Of a DNA stretch of 64,000 bases, positions 41,564 through 49,843 are shown piece by piece. The translations under genes were made by a program, and so were the position numbers. Numbering within the stretch: the first letter of the stretch is position 1; every line of letters begins with the position of its first letter. The notes beneath the pieces are model-generated. The model saw only the letters and a program-made list of their open reading frames with translations, was not told the DNA's origin and ran no database searches. This stretch comes from Methanobacterium sp. PtaB.Bin024 (lineage in GTDB: Archaea; Methanobacteriota; Methanobacteria; Methanobacteriales; Methanobacteriaceae): positions 1 through 64,000 of the forward strand of contig MVPY01000043.1 in the NCBI GenBank assembly GCA_002067065.1, read 5' to 3'.

Positions 41564-41637
41564 TCTGATGGCATTTCAATAAATCCACGATTTGTTAGGG
41601 AGGGGTAAAAAACTGATTTTTTTTGACTTATGTCTTG

Positions 41638-41717
41638 TACAAATTTTGTATACATAAAAGAATGACATACTTTACTTTTAGTAAAGTTTATATAACATTA
41701 TGTAAAGTACTATTTAC
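41638..41717. promoter_or_regulatory. Cluster of three palindromes around a TATA box
   Basis: Site 1 is a perfect 13-bp palindrome TACAAATTTTGTA at 41638-41650. Site 2, at 41669-41687, is ACTTTAC-5-GTAAAGT. A TATA box (TTTATATAA) follows at 41687-41695. Site 3, GTAAA-6-TTTAC, lies at 41702-41717. Sites 2 and 3 share the GTAAA half site and bracket the TATA box, 16-64 bp before the ATG at 41733. The nearby XRE regulator (43076) is the obvious candidate to bind; that link is inferred. Confidence 0.6.
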
Positions 41718-41732
41718 GTGGGTGAAAATGAA

Positions 41733-42179
41733 ATGAACATTTATAAAATAAGTAAAAAAACAACTTTCATTGTTTATCTTGTTTTAGATGTTTTATTTGC
41801 TGGAATGGGGATGGGTGTTCCATTTTTCTGCATATTAATGGGTTTTCCCGTGGGTTGGTATCTGGCAAAACGGTTAACACTTGACAGGGAAAATCGGAGT
41901 AACGTCCTAAACGAGATTTTAAAATATGCGTTGTATACTTCTCTTTTCACGTTTATTTTAATGCTAGTTATATGGGGGCCTGTAAGCACCATGCTTCTGG
42001 ATCCTGCAGCCGATTTTGTGAATTTTGGCATCCCGTTGATTCTTTACGACCCTAAAATAAGCTTTATTGGATGGATACTCCTGATGATATTCATATCTCC
42101 ATTTTTACAGCTACTTTGCACAATTTTTGCTTCAAATGTGACTTTGTGGAGATTATCTAAAAAAGAGGATGATAGGTAG
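41733..42179 (+). CDS. Four-TM membrane protein, first gene of the DUF2178 cassette
   Basis: About 148 residues with four hydrophobic segments (about 9-30, 52-75, 105-125 in part, and a last one near 115-140). Beginning MNIYKISKKTTFIVYLVL, it has no recognised family. I start at ATG 41733, preceded by GGTGA; an in-frame GTG at 41718 is part of that site. It leads a same-strand row with two DUF2178 genes, an XRE regulator and a CPBP protein, downstream of the palindrome cluster. Confidence 0.72.
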   Translation: MNIYKISKKTTFIVYLVLDVLFAGMGMGVPFFCILMGFPVGWYLAKRLTLDRENRSNVLNEILKYALYTSLFTFILMLVIWGPVSTMLLDPAADFVNFGIPLILYDPKISFIGWILLMIFISPFLQLLCTIFASNVTLWRLSKKEDDR

Positions 42180-42220
42180 AAGTTGATAGAATAGGAATGA
42201 AGTTAGGATGAGGTGAAATT

Positions 42221-42664
42221 ATGGATCAAAAATCAGGAATAGTTCTAAAGATACTTTCCATATTCGAATCTGGTTTATTTCTAAAAATACTTTCAGTGTT
42301 TATAACAGGTCTATGGATTGCGGGATTGATATTAGGGAATATTTACATTATTATACTGGCAATCATACTTTTAATTGCATTAAGCATTGTGTTGTACATC
42401 CATAGAGATAATTTAAAAGAAATTTTCCAGACAGATAGCAGTGTGATTGTGGAAGATGAGAGAACTCAACTAATCAATGAAAAAGCGGCAACAATGACTT
42501 TCGGCATCTTCGTAGCAGTCTTGATTTATGCTGGCATCATTATCATTGCCTTGAGGAACAATTATCCTCACTTATTACAGATAGGATATACCTTGCTTGC
42601 AGCAGCAGTGTTTTGTTTTGTTCTGTACTTTGCATCACGCCTATACTACACCAAAAAATATTAA
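42221..42664 (+). CDS. DUF2178 membrane protein (longer paralogue)
   Basis: A 147-residue protein with four TMs. The central soluble stretch VIVEDERTQLINEKAATMTFGIF is the DUF2178 signature (EDER...I.EKA), with TM pairs on either side. DUF2178 proteins are usually encoded next to small HTH regulators in archaea and firmicutes, as here. Function unknown; roles in signalling or protection from membrane stress are suggestions only. AGGTGAAATT lies upstream of the ATG. It is followed 28 bp later by a shorter paralogue. Confidence 0.85.
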   Translation: MDQKSGIVLKILSIFESGLFLKILSVFITGLWIAGLILGNIYIIILAIILLIALSIVLYIHRDNLKEIFQTDSSVIVEDERTQLINEKAATMTFGIFVAVLIYAGIIIIALRNNYPHLLQIGYTLLAAAVFCFVLYFASRLYYTKKY

Positions 42665-42692
42665 ACTAATATAAGACTATGAAGGTGATCTT

Positions 42693-43070
42693 ATGAAAAA
42701 TTATCAGATTTTAAGAGTAGTTGTTGCCATGTTTGTGGCAATAATAGTGGGATTATCTGTTAGCATTGGAGCCCTTCTTCCAGCCATCCTGGCAATCATA
42801 ATTGGTGCTATGATATCGTATATCTACAAAAAAAGCACAGATGAAATTTTGGAAGATGAGAGAATAACAAAAGTAAGTGAAAAGGCATCTCGAATTGCCA
42901 TAGTGGTTTTTTCTATTTCCATAGCCTTTATTGGAATGTTCCTTATTATACTGAGAAAGGAATACCCTGATTACACCCAGGCAGGTTTTACTCTTTCCTA
43001 TGCAGCAGTTGCCCTTTTAGCTATATACTACATTTTCTATGGGTATTACAATAAAAAATACGGGTCCTGA
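42693..43070 (+). CDS. DUF2178 membrane protein (shorter paralogue)
   Basis: A 125-residue DUF2178 protein with four TMs. The signature is EILEDERITKVSEKASRIAIVVF. It matches the preceding gene product over the signature and the last two helices (LRKEYPDYTQAGFTLSYAAVALL), so the pair arose by duplication. AAGGTGAT precedes the ATG. The stop codon is 5 bp before the start of the XRE regulator gene. Confidence 0.87.
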   Translation: MKNYQILRVVVAMFVAIIVGLSVSIGALLPAILAIIIGAMISYIYKKSTDEILEDERITKVSEKASRIAIVVFSISIAFIGMFLIILRKEYPDYTQAGFTLSYAAVALLAIYYIFYGYYNKKYGS

Positions 43071-43075
43071 TTCAT

Positions 43076-43294
43076 ATGAAGAATAATCTTAAGGTATACC
43101 GGGCTATGCAGGATTTAACTCAAGAGGAACTTGCCAAGAAGTTAGGAGTAACCCGACAGACCATAATCGCCATAGAAAAAGAAAAATATGATCCTTCACT
43201 GATTTTAGCCTTTAAAATAGCTAAATTCTTTAAAATACAGATTGAGGATGTTTTCATTTATCCAGAGATTAACACAAGCAATCAAATGGAATAA
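43076..43294 (+). CDS. XRE-family transcriptional regulator
   Basis: A 72-residue single-domain helix-turn-helix protein. LKVYRAMQDLTQEELAKKLGVTRQTIIAIEKEKYDPSL is the Cro/CI HTH, and the tail AFKIAKFFKIQIEDVFIY is typical of small XRE regulators encoded with membrane partners. It starts 5 bp after the DUF2178 stop codon, hence translationally linked. Probably an autoregulator binding the palindromes upstream of the cassette (inference). Confidence 0.92.
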   Translation: MKNNLKVYRAMQDLTQEELAKKLGVTRQTIIAIEKEKYDPSLILAFKIAKFFKIQIEDVFIYPEINTSNQME

Positions 43295-43324
43295 TACAAC
43301 CAACAAGTGAATGGAAGAACTTTT

Positions 43325-43990
43325 ATGAAACTATTTAACACTATTGGAGACAGGAACAGCTTTCTGAAACTGGTTCTAAAAATCATATTTGTATTAGTTA
43401 TTATACAGGTTTTAAGAGCAGTCATTTTTGAATTTTTTTTAGTCACTGTCCAACCAAATGGGCCGTTACTGTTTATTTTTAGAGGTTTAGATTTTATAAT
43501 TGTGGGTATAATTCTACTTTTATATTTTAAACCCTCTTTAAATGATCTTGGGCTCAGATGGGACAATATCCGACTGAGAAGTAGAATAATTTATATCATG
43601 TTTTTTTCTGTACTCACCATACTCATATTAAGCCAGTCTGTATTTGAAGAGGAGTTTGATATTCTTATTGGCCTGATAGTATATTCCATCATAAATCCCA
43701 TATTTGAAGAACTAATATTCAGAGGATATATCTGGAGTAAGATAAGTGAATCTGAAGGAATGATCAACCCGGATGGTTTAACATTCTTAACGGTTACACT
43801 ACTTTTCAGTGTATGGCAACTGGGTTATGCCGATGTTTTAATCCGATATTCAAATTTGGGTTTGATTATGGTCTTGAAAATGATGGCTGGTCTGGTTTTA
43901 GGTCTTTTTGTAGGATATCTGCGGTTAAAAACAGGCAAAACTTATGCTTCAATTATTTTCCATGGTCTATGGAATCTTTTTGAGCCATAA
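43325..43990 (+). CDS. CPBP family intramembrane metalloprotease
   Basis: About 221 residues with six or more TMs. The CPBP (Abi/CAAX protease) motifs are present: NPIFEELIFRGYIW with the EE..xxR pair, and FHGLWNLF with the histidine and asparagine at the end. The middle motif reads FSVWQLGYA, where many members have a histidine after FxxxH; here Gln stands instead, which may affect activity. Start ATG 43325 is preferred (GGAAG upstream) over GTG 43307. Last gene of the DUF2178/XRE cassette. Confidence 0.83.
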   Translation: MKLFNTIGDRNSFLKLVLKIIFVLVIIQVLRAVIFEFFLVTVQPNGPLLFIFRGLDFIIVGIILLLYFKPSLNDLGLRWDNIRLRSRIIYIMFFSVLTILILSQSVFEEEFDILIGLIVYSIINPIFEELIFRGYIWSKISESEGMINPDGLTFLTVTLLFSVWQLGYADVLIRYSNLGLIMVLKMMAGLVLGLFVGYLRLKTGKTYASIIFHGLWNLFEP

Positions 43991-44052
43991 AAAACAAAAA
44001 TGTCTTTTTAATATTCATTAATTCTTTAAAATTGGCTATTATTTTTTAGAGC

Positions 44053-44766
44053 CTAGAAAGATCCTCTTTTATCAGGATCCGTACTGCATGAGCTTTTTGG
44101 GGCCAGTTTTTTGGCTTCTTTGAGTTTAACACCCATTTTCTCCAGAACCGCACGGCTATCCACTTTTGTATTAACACAACCATCTCTAAGGAGGGGTACT
44201 CCCTGACAGGAGAACTTAGAAAGTTCCATCATCCCCAGATTGAGGTCCTGGAAGCAAGCAACACCTATAACTCCCTTGAACTTGTTTTTTTCTACTATCT
44301 TCTTGAGGAAGGTTGAACCAGGGATTATGAACACTTTATAACCCATTTCTTCCCCTTTAGTCTTTAAAACTCCGATTACACAACGGTTACAGTTTTCGCA
44401 TACTAAGCCAGAAGTTTCCAATTTTGCCTCGCAATCCAGGTGTCGCAGGCAATGCGGTAAAACTATAATTGTATCTTTGGGTTGTATCTTTTGGAAAACT
44501 TTTTCATTAACTTTATTTCGGACTTCTACACCAATGTGATCCACAATTTTCGCATCCACACCCACACTTTCTGAAAATTTTTTGAAAAGTCCGTAAAAAA
44601 CATCCATAGTAAAAAGAAGTAGTTTAGGAAAGATTAAACGGTCCTTTTCAATTAGCATACGGCCCAGTATGAGGGTTACCGATAGCAGAACCAGTAAAAG
44701 GATTCCTGCCACGAAAACAACCTGGCCAAATATCTGGTAAAATTCAGCAATAGTCATGTTAATCAT
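44053..44766 (-). CDS. DUF116 family protein
   Basis: A 237-residue protein. One or two N-terminal TMs (about 14-35) precede a cytoplasmic domain with many cysteines: PHCLRHLDCEAKLETSGLVCENCNRCVIG, then PGSTFLKKIVEKNKFKGVIGVACFQDLNLGMM and GVPLLRDGCVNTKVD. This is DUF116, of unknown function; the cysteines suggest a metal or iron-sulfur site. Start is ATG 44766 or 44757; neither has a strong binding site. Confidence 0.85.
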   Translation of the reverse strand: MINMTIAEFYQIFGQVVFVAGILLLVLLSVTLILGRMLIEKDRLIFPKLLLFTMDVFYGLFKKFSESVGVDAKIVDHIGVEVRNKVNEKVFQKIQPKDTIIVLPHCLRHLDCEAKLETSGLVCENCNRCVIGVLKTKGEEMGYKVFIIPGSTFLKKIVEKNKFKGVIGVACFQDLNLGMMELSKFSCQGVPLLRDGCVNTKVDSRAVLEKMGVKLKEAKKLAPKSSCSTDPDKRGSF

Positions 44767-44945
44767 CTAATAAGTAGTAACATTTTTTTTATTAACATCT
44801 GGAATTCCGGGTTAAACTGAGAATATCCATCGGGTTTACCTTTATTTTAATGAGAATGTTAAGTGCGTATAATCTATATCATGTTATATATTAAAGTGGT
44901 TATTAAATTGCAACTTTTTTTTCATATAACTGTGTTGTGAAAATA

Positions 44946-45416
44946 TCAATCCTGAACTTTCTCTATTTTAAAATCTTTTAGGGGTCCGTGGATTTTTATC
45001 CCAGCACTAGTGGCATTAATCAGTATTCCAGATAGATCTTCACAGGCGCATAATACATTCTGTTCTGGATGAGTCCCTGGAGTTATGCTACAATCCAGAC
45101 GCACTGTTTTTCCACAACTAGCCACCATTGGTAACCTCTTTGATGTAGGATGATCTTTAGGCAGAACCACTAAGGGGGTTCCCACATCTCTCAATAAAAA
45201 AATCAGTGATTTTATCCCTTCTTCTGCTAAAGGACCAGAATTAAGGGCTGAAACTGCTATGATGTCTTCTTTTTCAAGGAACATCACAACTTCTTCTTTA
45301 TCAGGGGTGCCTATGAATATCTGTCCATTTTTTCCAAATTTAGTTACACCAACAGTCCCTGATTTTCCTTTTAAAAAAATAATTTCATCATTCTTGAGGG
45401 GAATTTTTTGCACCAT
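44946..45416 (-). CDS. Conserved hypothetical protein, unrecognised family
   Basis: A 156-residue soluble alpha/beta protein. Segments of note: FGKNGQIFIGTPDKEEVVMF, SALNSGPLAEEGIKSLIFLLRDVGTPLVVLPKDHP and a cysteine-bearing ASCGKTVRLDCSITPGTHPEQNVLCACEDL. The Cys pattern (four Cys within about 35 residues) may bind a metal. I do not recognise the family. It is coupled by a 4-nt gap to the upstream zinc-ribbon gene at 45421, so the two probably work together. Confidence 0.65.
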   Translation of the reverse strand: MVQKIPLKNDEIIFLKGKSGTVGVTKFGKNGQIFIGTPDKEEVVMFLEKEDIIAVSALNSGPLAEEGIKSLIFLLRDVGTPLVVLPKDHPTSKRLPMVASCGKTVRLDCSITPGTHPEQNVLCACEDLSGILINATSAGIKIHGPLKDFKIEKVQD

Positions 45417-45420
45417 GGGG

Positions 45421-45576
45421 TTACTCTAATTCTTTTACATTGTCAGATTGACAGGCTGGACAAACTACTCTTCTTCCAATACCTTTAAACTCATTTTCAC
45501 AATCCAAACAGCGGTATCTTTTGGTTTTAAGTTTTTTCATTTTAAGATCAGCCATTGGGCCGCCTACAGAACACAT
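45421..45576 (-). CDS. 51-residue zinc-ribbon protein
   Basis: Small gene found by direct reading. ATG at 45576-45574, GGTGAT upstream, stop at 45423-45421. The product starts MCSVGGPMADLKMKKLK and continues with a rubredoxin-like/zinc-ribbon module YRCLDCENEFKGIG, then VVCPACQSDNV. The two CxxC pairs are 15 residues apart, as in small zinc ribbons that bind RNA, DNA or proteins. The stop codon is 4 nt from the start of the gene at 45416. Confidence 0.75.
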   Translation of the reverse strand: MCSVGGPMADLKMKKLKTKRYRCLDCENEFKGIGRRVVCPACQSDNVKELE

Positions 45577-45878
45577 TACATATCACCACTATCTCTGTGT
45601 ACTTGATATTATTTACTTTTTGGGAATTAAACTTGATGATGAAATAGATACTTTTTTGGGATTAACGATGATGAAAAGATAGATATTGATGATTAACAAT
45701 GAGGATAGAACAGATACAATTTTGCGATTAAGTCTGTGATAAAATAGAAATAAAAAGTGTTATCAGTTCAATTGAGGATGGCACATTATTTATTATATAA
45801 AATTCAATATAATAACACTTTTAAAAATCTATAAATTAAATTAATAGGGATTATATTTCGATTGAGTTGGTGAGACTA
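45577..45878. other. 302-bp divergent intergenic region with a degenerate repeat
   Basis: Between the zinc-ribbon gene (minus) and the ChlI-like gene (plus). About half is the imperfect repeat at 45602-45750. A TATA-like TTATTATATAAAATTC lies at about 45788-45803 and could serve the ChlI-like gene. No other gene recognised. Confidence 0.45.
45602..45750. repeat. Degenerate tandem repeat of about 30-35 bp
   Basis: Successive segments share the form (C)TTGATGATGAAATAGATA...GGATTAA: one at 45602-45630 (diverged), then at 45631, 45665, 45696 and 45731, mostly ending in GATTAA. The copies have drifted in length. Repeats are seen; function unknown. Confidence 0.45.
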
Positions 45879-46940
45879 TTGAAAAACTTGATTTTTCCAT
45901 TTTCAGCTATTGTTGGTCAAGAAAGAGTTAAAAAAGCCCTGGTGTTAAATGCAATAAACCCTTCCATAGGTGGTGTGTTGATTAAGGGTGATAAAGGAAC
46001 TGGCAAGACCACGGCAGTACGTGCATTGGCAGATCTTTTACCTCCATTAAAAGTTGTAAAAGGATGCCCATTCAACTGCAATCCAGATGATCAGGGGTCT
46101 CTCTGTGAGTCATGTAAAACTGAAAAATCAGAGGATATCCAGGTCGAAGAAAAAATGATGAGAGTAGTTGAACTGCCATTAGGAGCCACCGAAGACCGGG
46201 TGGTAGGCTCTATTAATATAGAAAAGGCTCTTAAAGAGGGAATGAAGGCATTGGAACCAGGGATACTTGCTGATGCTAACCGTAACATACTTTATGTTGA
46301 TGAAATTAACCTTCTGGATGATAATTTAGTTGATGTGCTATTGGATGCTGCTGCTTATGGAATAAACACCGTAGAAAGGGAAGGTATCTCTTTAACTCAC
46401 CCATCTAACTTTATACTGGTGGGAACCATGAATCCTGCTGAAGGAGAACTTAGACCTCAGTTATCTGATAGGATCGGACTGCAGATCTCAGTTGCGAGCA
46501 TTATGGATATCGATGATCGTGTGAAGATCATGGAAAGGAGGGAAGCCTTTGAAAAGGATCCTTATTCTTTCCGGGAGAAATTCCAGAAATATCAAGATCA
46601 GATACTTGAAAACATTATCCAGGCCAGGGAACTTCTGGATAAAGTAGAAGTGTCAGAGGACATGATGAAAATAATAGCCCATCTATGTGTTAATATGGGA
46701 GTTGATGGACATCGGGCGGATATTGCCATTTTAAAAACTTCAAAAACCCTTGCAGCGTACTATAAACACAAAGAGGTTGAAAATATTGATGTGGAAGAGG
46801 CAGCTGCATTAGTATTGGGTGAAAGATTCCAGAAAAAATCATTAAATCAGGATAAAATAAAAAAACAAATACAAAATGCTGAAAATGAAATCTCACAGGA
46901 AAATAGGGAGGATGATAAAAAAAAGCCCAAAGTAAAATAG
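45879..46940 (+). CDS. ChlI-like AAA+ ATPase (magnesium-chelatase family)
   Basis: About 353 residues. Starts MKNLIFPFSAIVGQERVKK from TTG 45879, which is 5 nt after GGTGA; GTG 45870 and TTG 45867 are less well placed. Walker A is GDKGTGKT (about 37-44), the cysteine-bearing CPFNCNPDD...CESCK insert follows, Walker B is NILYVDEIN, and sensor regions follow (GTMNPAEGELRPQLSDRIGL). It ends in a charged tail. Such proteins energise metal chelatases or act as MoxR-like chaperones with a vWA partner. The partner is next, one frame back, see the A8 tract at 46917. Confidence 0.87.
   Translation: MKNLIFPFSAIVGQERVKKALVLNAINPSIGGVLIKGDKGTGKTTAVRALADLLPPLKVVKGCPFNCNPDDQGSLCESCKTEKSEDIQVEEKMMRVVELPLGATEDRVVGSINIEKALKEGMKALEPGILADANRNILYVDEINLLDDNLVDVLLDAAAYGINTVEREGISLTHPSNFILVGTMNPAEGELRPQLSDRIGLQISVASIMDIDDRVKIMERREAFEKDPYSFREKFQKYQDQILENIIQARELLDKVEVSEDMMKIIAHLCVNMGVDGHRADIAILKTSKTLAAYYKHKEVENIDVEEAAALVLGERFQKKSLNQDKIKKQIQNAENEISQENREDDKKKPKVK
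46917..46925 (+). promoter_or_regulatory. Possible -1 frameshift site (A8G) between ChlI-like and ChlD-like genes
   Basis: Eight A followed by G read as AAA AAA AAG in the ChlI-like frame. Stops in the -1 frame (TGA 46913, TAA 46916) lie just before it, and the -1 frame is then open through 46940-46963 into the ChlD-like ATG. A -1 slip would therefore give one 646-residue ChlI-ChlD protein. The site matches the A-AAA-AAG type of slippery sequence. Whether slippage happens, or the tract is a miscount, cannot be decided here. Confidence 0.4.
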
Positions 46941-46963
46941 AGGACAACCAGAAAAAGAGGGGT

Positions 46964-47818
46964 ATGAAACTTAAAACTCTCAAAAAGGATGAACAGAAGG
47001 TTGAAACTCAGGAAGAAGAGGTTGATGTGGAAAAACTCCTTAAAATGAAGGGGAAAAAGAAAAATCGCCTTTATGGTAAAAGGGTTGATTCAAAAACACA
47101 AAAAGGACGTTATATCAAAAGTAAACTTCCTAAAGACTCTTCTGGTGATGTTGCAATTGATGCAACCCTCCGAGCTGCTGCCTTAAGTTCTAATGGAAAC
47201 ATCAAGGTCAAAACTGAAGATTTACGTCATAAAGTCCGTAAACATGGTGCTAAAGCTTCAATCGTTATGCTGGTGGATATCAGCGGTTCAATGTTCTCTG
47301 ATAAAAAAGTTAACAGATTAAAAGGCATATTACATAGTGTTATTGAAGATACCAATCGTCATCAAGACAGGATAAGTGTCGTTGGTTTTAAAGGGGAGGA
47401 TGCAGAGGTAATTATTCCCACTACTCGCAGGGCGACATCTTTCAGGGAGCAAATAGATAATATTCGTGTTGGAGGAACAACTCCCCTTGCAGCTGGAATG
47501 AAGAAAAGTTATGAAATTCTGAAAAAGGAGAAATTAAAGGATGAATTCGTGCCTTTATTGCTCATACTCTCTGATGGCATGCCTAATGTAGCTTTAGAGG
47601 AGGGTCCTATGAAAGATGCCCTGAACATTGCCGAGAAGATTAAAGGTAAAGAGATTCACACCATTGTTGTTAACTTCGAACGATCAGTACGTTATGGTCA
47701 TGAAGTGAATATGGAGCTGGCCCTGGCTGCAGGGGGACGATATTACGATATAGAAGAGCTAAAAGATCCAGGCATGGTTGTTTCTAAAATATTAGATTTT
47801 GAACGAGAAAATCTTTAA
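46964..47818 (+). CDS. ChlD-like von Willebrand factor A domain protein
   Basis: A 284-residue protein. A basic N-terminal arm (about 1-90, with KGRYIKSKLPKDSSGDVAIDATLRAAA, the usual ChlD linker) precedes a vWA domain whose MIDAS motif is DISGS (Asp105, Ser107, Ser109), with later GGTTPL and LSDGMPN motifs. It resembles the C-terminal half of the fused magnesium chelatase subunit D family. A GAGGGG lies just before the ATG, so separate translation is possible. Works with the preceding ATPase; target unknown, and it is not a chlorophyll pathway. Confidence 0.87.
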   Translation: MKLKTLKKDEQKVETQEEEVDVEKLLKMKGKKKNRLYGKRVDSKTQKGRYIKSKLPKDSSGDVAIDATLRAAALSSNGNIKVKTEDLRHKVRKHGAKASIVMLVDISGSMFSDKKVNRLKGILHSVIEDTNRHQDRISVVGFKGEDAEVIIPTTRRATSFREQIDNIRVGGTTPLAAGMKKSYEILKKEKLKDEFVPLLLILSDGMPNVALEEGPMKDALNIAEKIKGKEIHTIVVNFERSVRYGHEVNMELALAAGGRYYDIEELKDPGMVVSKILDFERENL

Positions 47819-48237
47819 AATCTCATCAATTTTTTCATATTCTCTCATCAATCTTTTCACATTCAATTTTCATGATCACATTATATCAGATATAAAGTAG
47901 GCATATCTGAAGATATTCAACTTGATTTTCCACGGACTATTGGGCTTTAACTTGTAGAAAATTTGGTAGTTCAGTTTGATGGTACCATTACTTTGGATGT
48001 TGACCATGGAACCGAGTTTACTATAAAATTTAAGGAATTAATATACAGGGATCGAATTTAATTTTTTTTATGTAAAAAGATTGTTCATGTAAAAAGACTA
48101 AATACCTGTTATTTCAAAATACATAATTCAGGATGTGATGGTATTTTTTAAATAGATTTTAATTAAATAAGTTAAAATCAACCAGCAAATAAAAATTCTA
48201 ATATCCAATATATGTAAAACCTTTCAATTTTGATTAT
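47819..48237. other. 419-bp region with a histidine-kinase relic
   Basis: After the ChlD-like gene come imperfect copies of CTCATCAAT.TTTTCA.ATT (47821-47865), then the kinase remnant at 47894-48061, then AT-rich DNA leading to the Tsr3 gene. No intact gene. Confidence 0.5.
47894..48061 (+). pseudogene. 3' remnant of a sensor histidine kinase (HATPase domain)
   Basis: One frame reads KVGISEDIQLDFPRTIGL, then a TAA (47948-47950) in place of the expected Gln codon, then LVENLVVQFDGTITLDVDHG, TEFTIKFKELIYRDRI and stop at 48059-48061. This is the G2 box and the final strands of a GHKL ATPase domain of the type in Methanobacteriales sensor kinases (TLGLQLV...LDGTI...HGT.FTIKFKEL). The rest of the kinase is missing. 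It is a decayed fragment; the remaining frame after the stop is still intact, so decay is recent or it was copied in recently. Confidence 0.7.
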
Positions 48238-48753
<516 letters not shown>

Positions 48754-48756
48754 ATA

Positions 48757-48903
48757 ATGGCTAGATTTGAAGAAGCAGAGAATAGAATATTCAAGATCAA
48801 AGTTTGTCTCAAATGTAACGCTCGAAACCCACCAACTGCTAAGACATGTCGTAAGTGTGGATACAAAGGTTTGAGATTCAAGGCCAAAGAGCCGAGAGGA
48901 TAA
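48757..48903 (+). CDS. rpl40e: Ribosomal protein eL40
   Basis: Small gene of 48 residues found by direct reading. ATG 48757, AGGAGG upstream overlapping the end of tsr3, stop at 48901-48903. The product MARFEEAENRIFKIKVCLKC continues NARNPPTAKTCRKCG, with two CxxC pairs forming the zinc ribbon of archaeal L40e, and a basic tail. Placed 3 bp after tsr3, so translationally coupled. Confidence 0.95.
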   Translation: MARFEEAENRIFKIKVCLKCNARNPPTAKTCRKCGYKGLRFKAKEPRG

Positions 48904-49056
48904 ACATTCTTCTAATCCTCTGATTTTTCGGGGAATATTTAGAAGAAATTTTTTTTATATTTTTTGTTGTTGTTTTATGATTTGATAATTGGTAAAATTT
49001 CATTATAATTTATTTAAGATAATTAAATCGTTGGTTTAACCTGACAGGTGTTCCTG

Positions 49057-49797
49057 ATGAAAGTTGAAGAATATCTAAAAGAAGCTCTTAAGCACGGAAA
49101 AGTTCACCTTACACTTTTAGATCCCGAGGATCAAGATCCAGAAAAAGCTCTGGAAATTGCCACAGAAGCGGTTGCTGGAGGATCTGATGGTATTATGTTG
49201 GGAGGATCCACCACTGATTCCCAGGAACTTGATGAAACAGCCAAACTACTTCAAGAAAATCTGGATGTTCCAATTATTCTTTTTCCAGGTAACACCACTG
49301 GTGTGAGTGCATATGCGGATGCCATATTTTTCATGAGTCTTTTAAACTCCAATAACCCTTACTGGATTATAGGTGCCCAGGCTTTAGGAGCCCCAAAAAT
49401 CAAAAAAATTGGTATAGAAACCATTCCCATGGGATATCTCATTGTGGAACCTGGAGAAACTGCAGGATGGGTGGGGGATGCCAAGTTAATCCCTCGCAGG
49501 AAACCAGATCTTGCAGTAGCCTATGCTATGGCAGCTGAATTCATGGGAATGAGACTATTTTATTTGGAAGCTGGTTCCGGAGCAGTAGAGATCATTCCTG
49601 CAGAGATGATTCAGAAGGTAAAAATGTTCACCAATCACATGGTAATTGTGGGTGGTGGTATCAGAACTGGAGAAGCCGCTCAGAAAGTGGCTCAAGCCGG
49701 TGCTGATATCATTGTAACCGGTACTGTGGTGGAGAACACATCCAATATCAAAGAAAAGATCTCTGAGATTGTAGAAGGTATTAAATCGGTTCAGTAA
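49057..49797 (+). CDS. Geranylgeranylglyceryl phosphate synthase (GGGPS)
   Basis: About 246 residues, a TIM-barrel prenyltransferase that makes the first ether bond of archaeal lipids from geranylgeranyl diphosphate and glycerol-1-phosphate. Motifs: HLTLLDPEDQDPEKA, GSDGIMLGGSTT, IILFPGNTTGVSAYADAIFF, YLEAGSGA and IVGGGIRTGEAA (phosphate-binding). ATG 49057 follows AGGTG; the in-frame GTG 49048 is less likely. It stands alone between short T-rich spacers. Confidence 0.94.
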   Translation: MKVEEYLKEALKHGKVHLTLLDPEDQDPEKALEIATEAVAGGSDGIMLGGSTTDSQELDETAKLLQENLDVPIILFPGNTTGVSAYADAIFFMSLLNSNNPYWIIGAQALGAPKIKKIGIETIPMGYLIVEPGETAGWVGDAKLIPRRKPDLAVAYAMAAEFMGMRLFYLEAGSGAVEIIPAEMIQKVKMFTNHMVIVGGGIRTGEAAQKVAQAGADIIVTGTVVENTSNIKEKISEIVEGIKSVQ

Positions 49798-49843
49798 TCT
49801 TTTTTTCAATATTTTAATTTTTTTAATTTCATTGTTTTTATTT

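Noticed and set aside
45879..47818. Magnesium chelatase for chlorophyll synthesis
   Set aside because: No ChlH or tetrapyrrole genes are present; in methanogens ChlI/ChlD relatives serve other targets.
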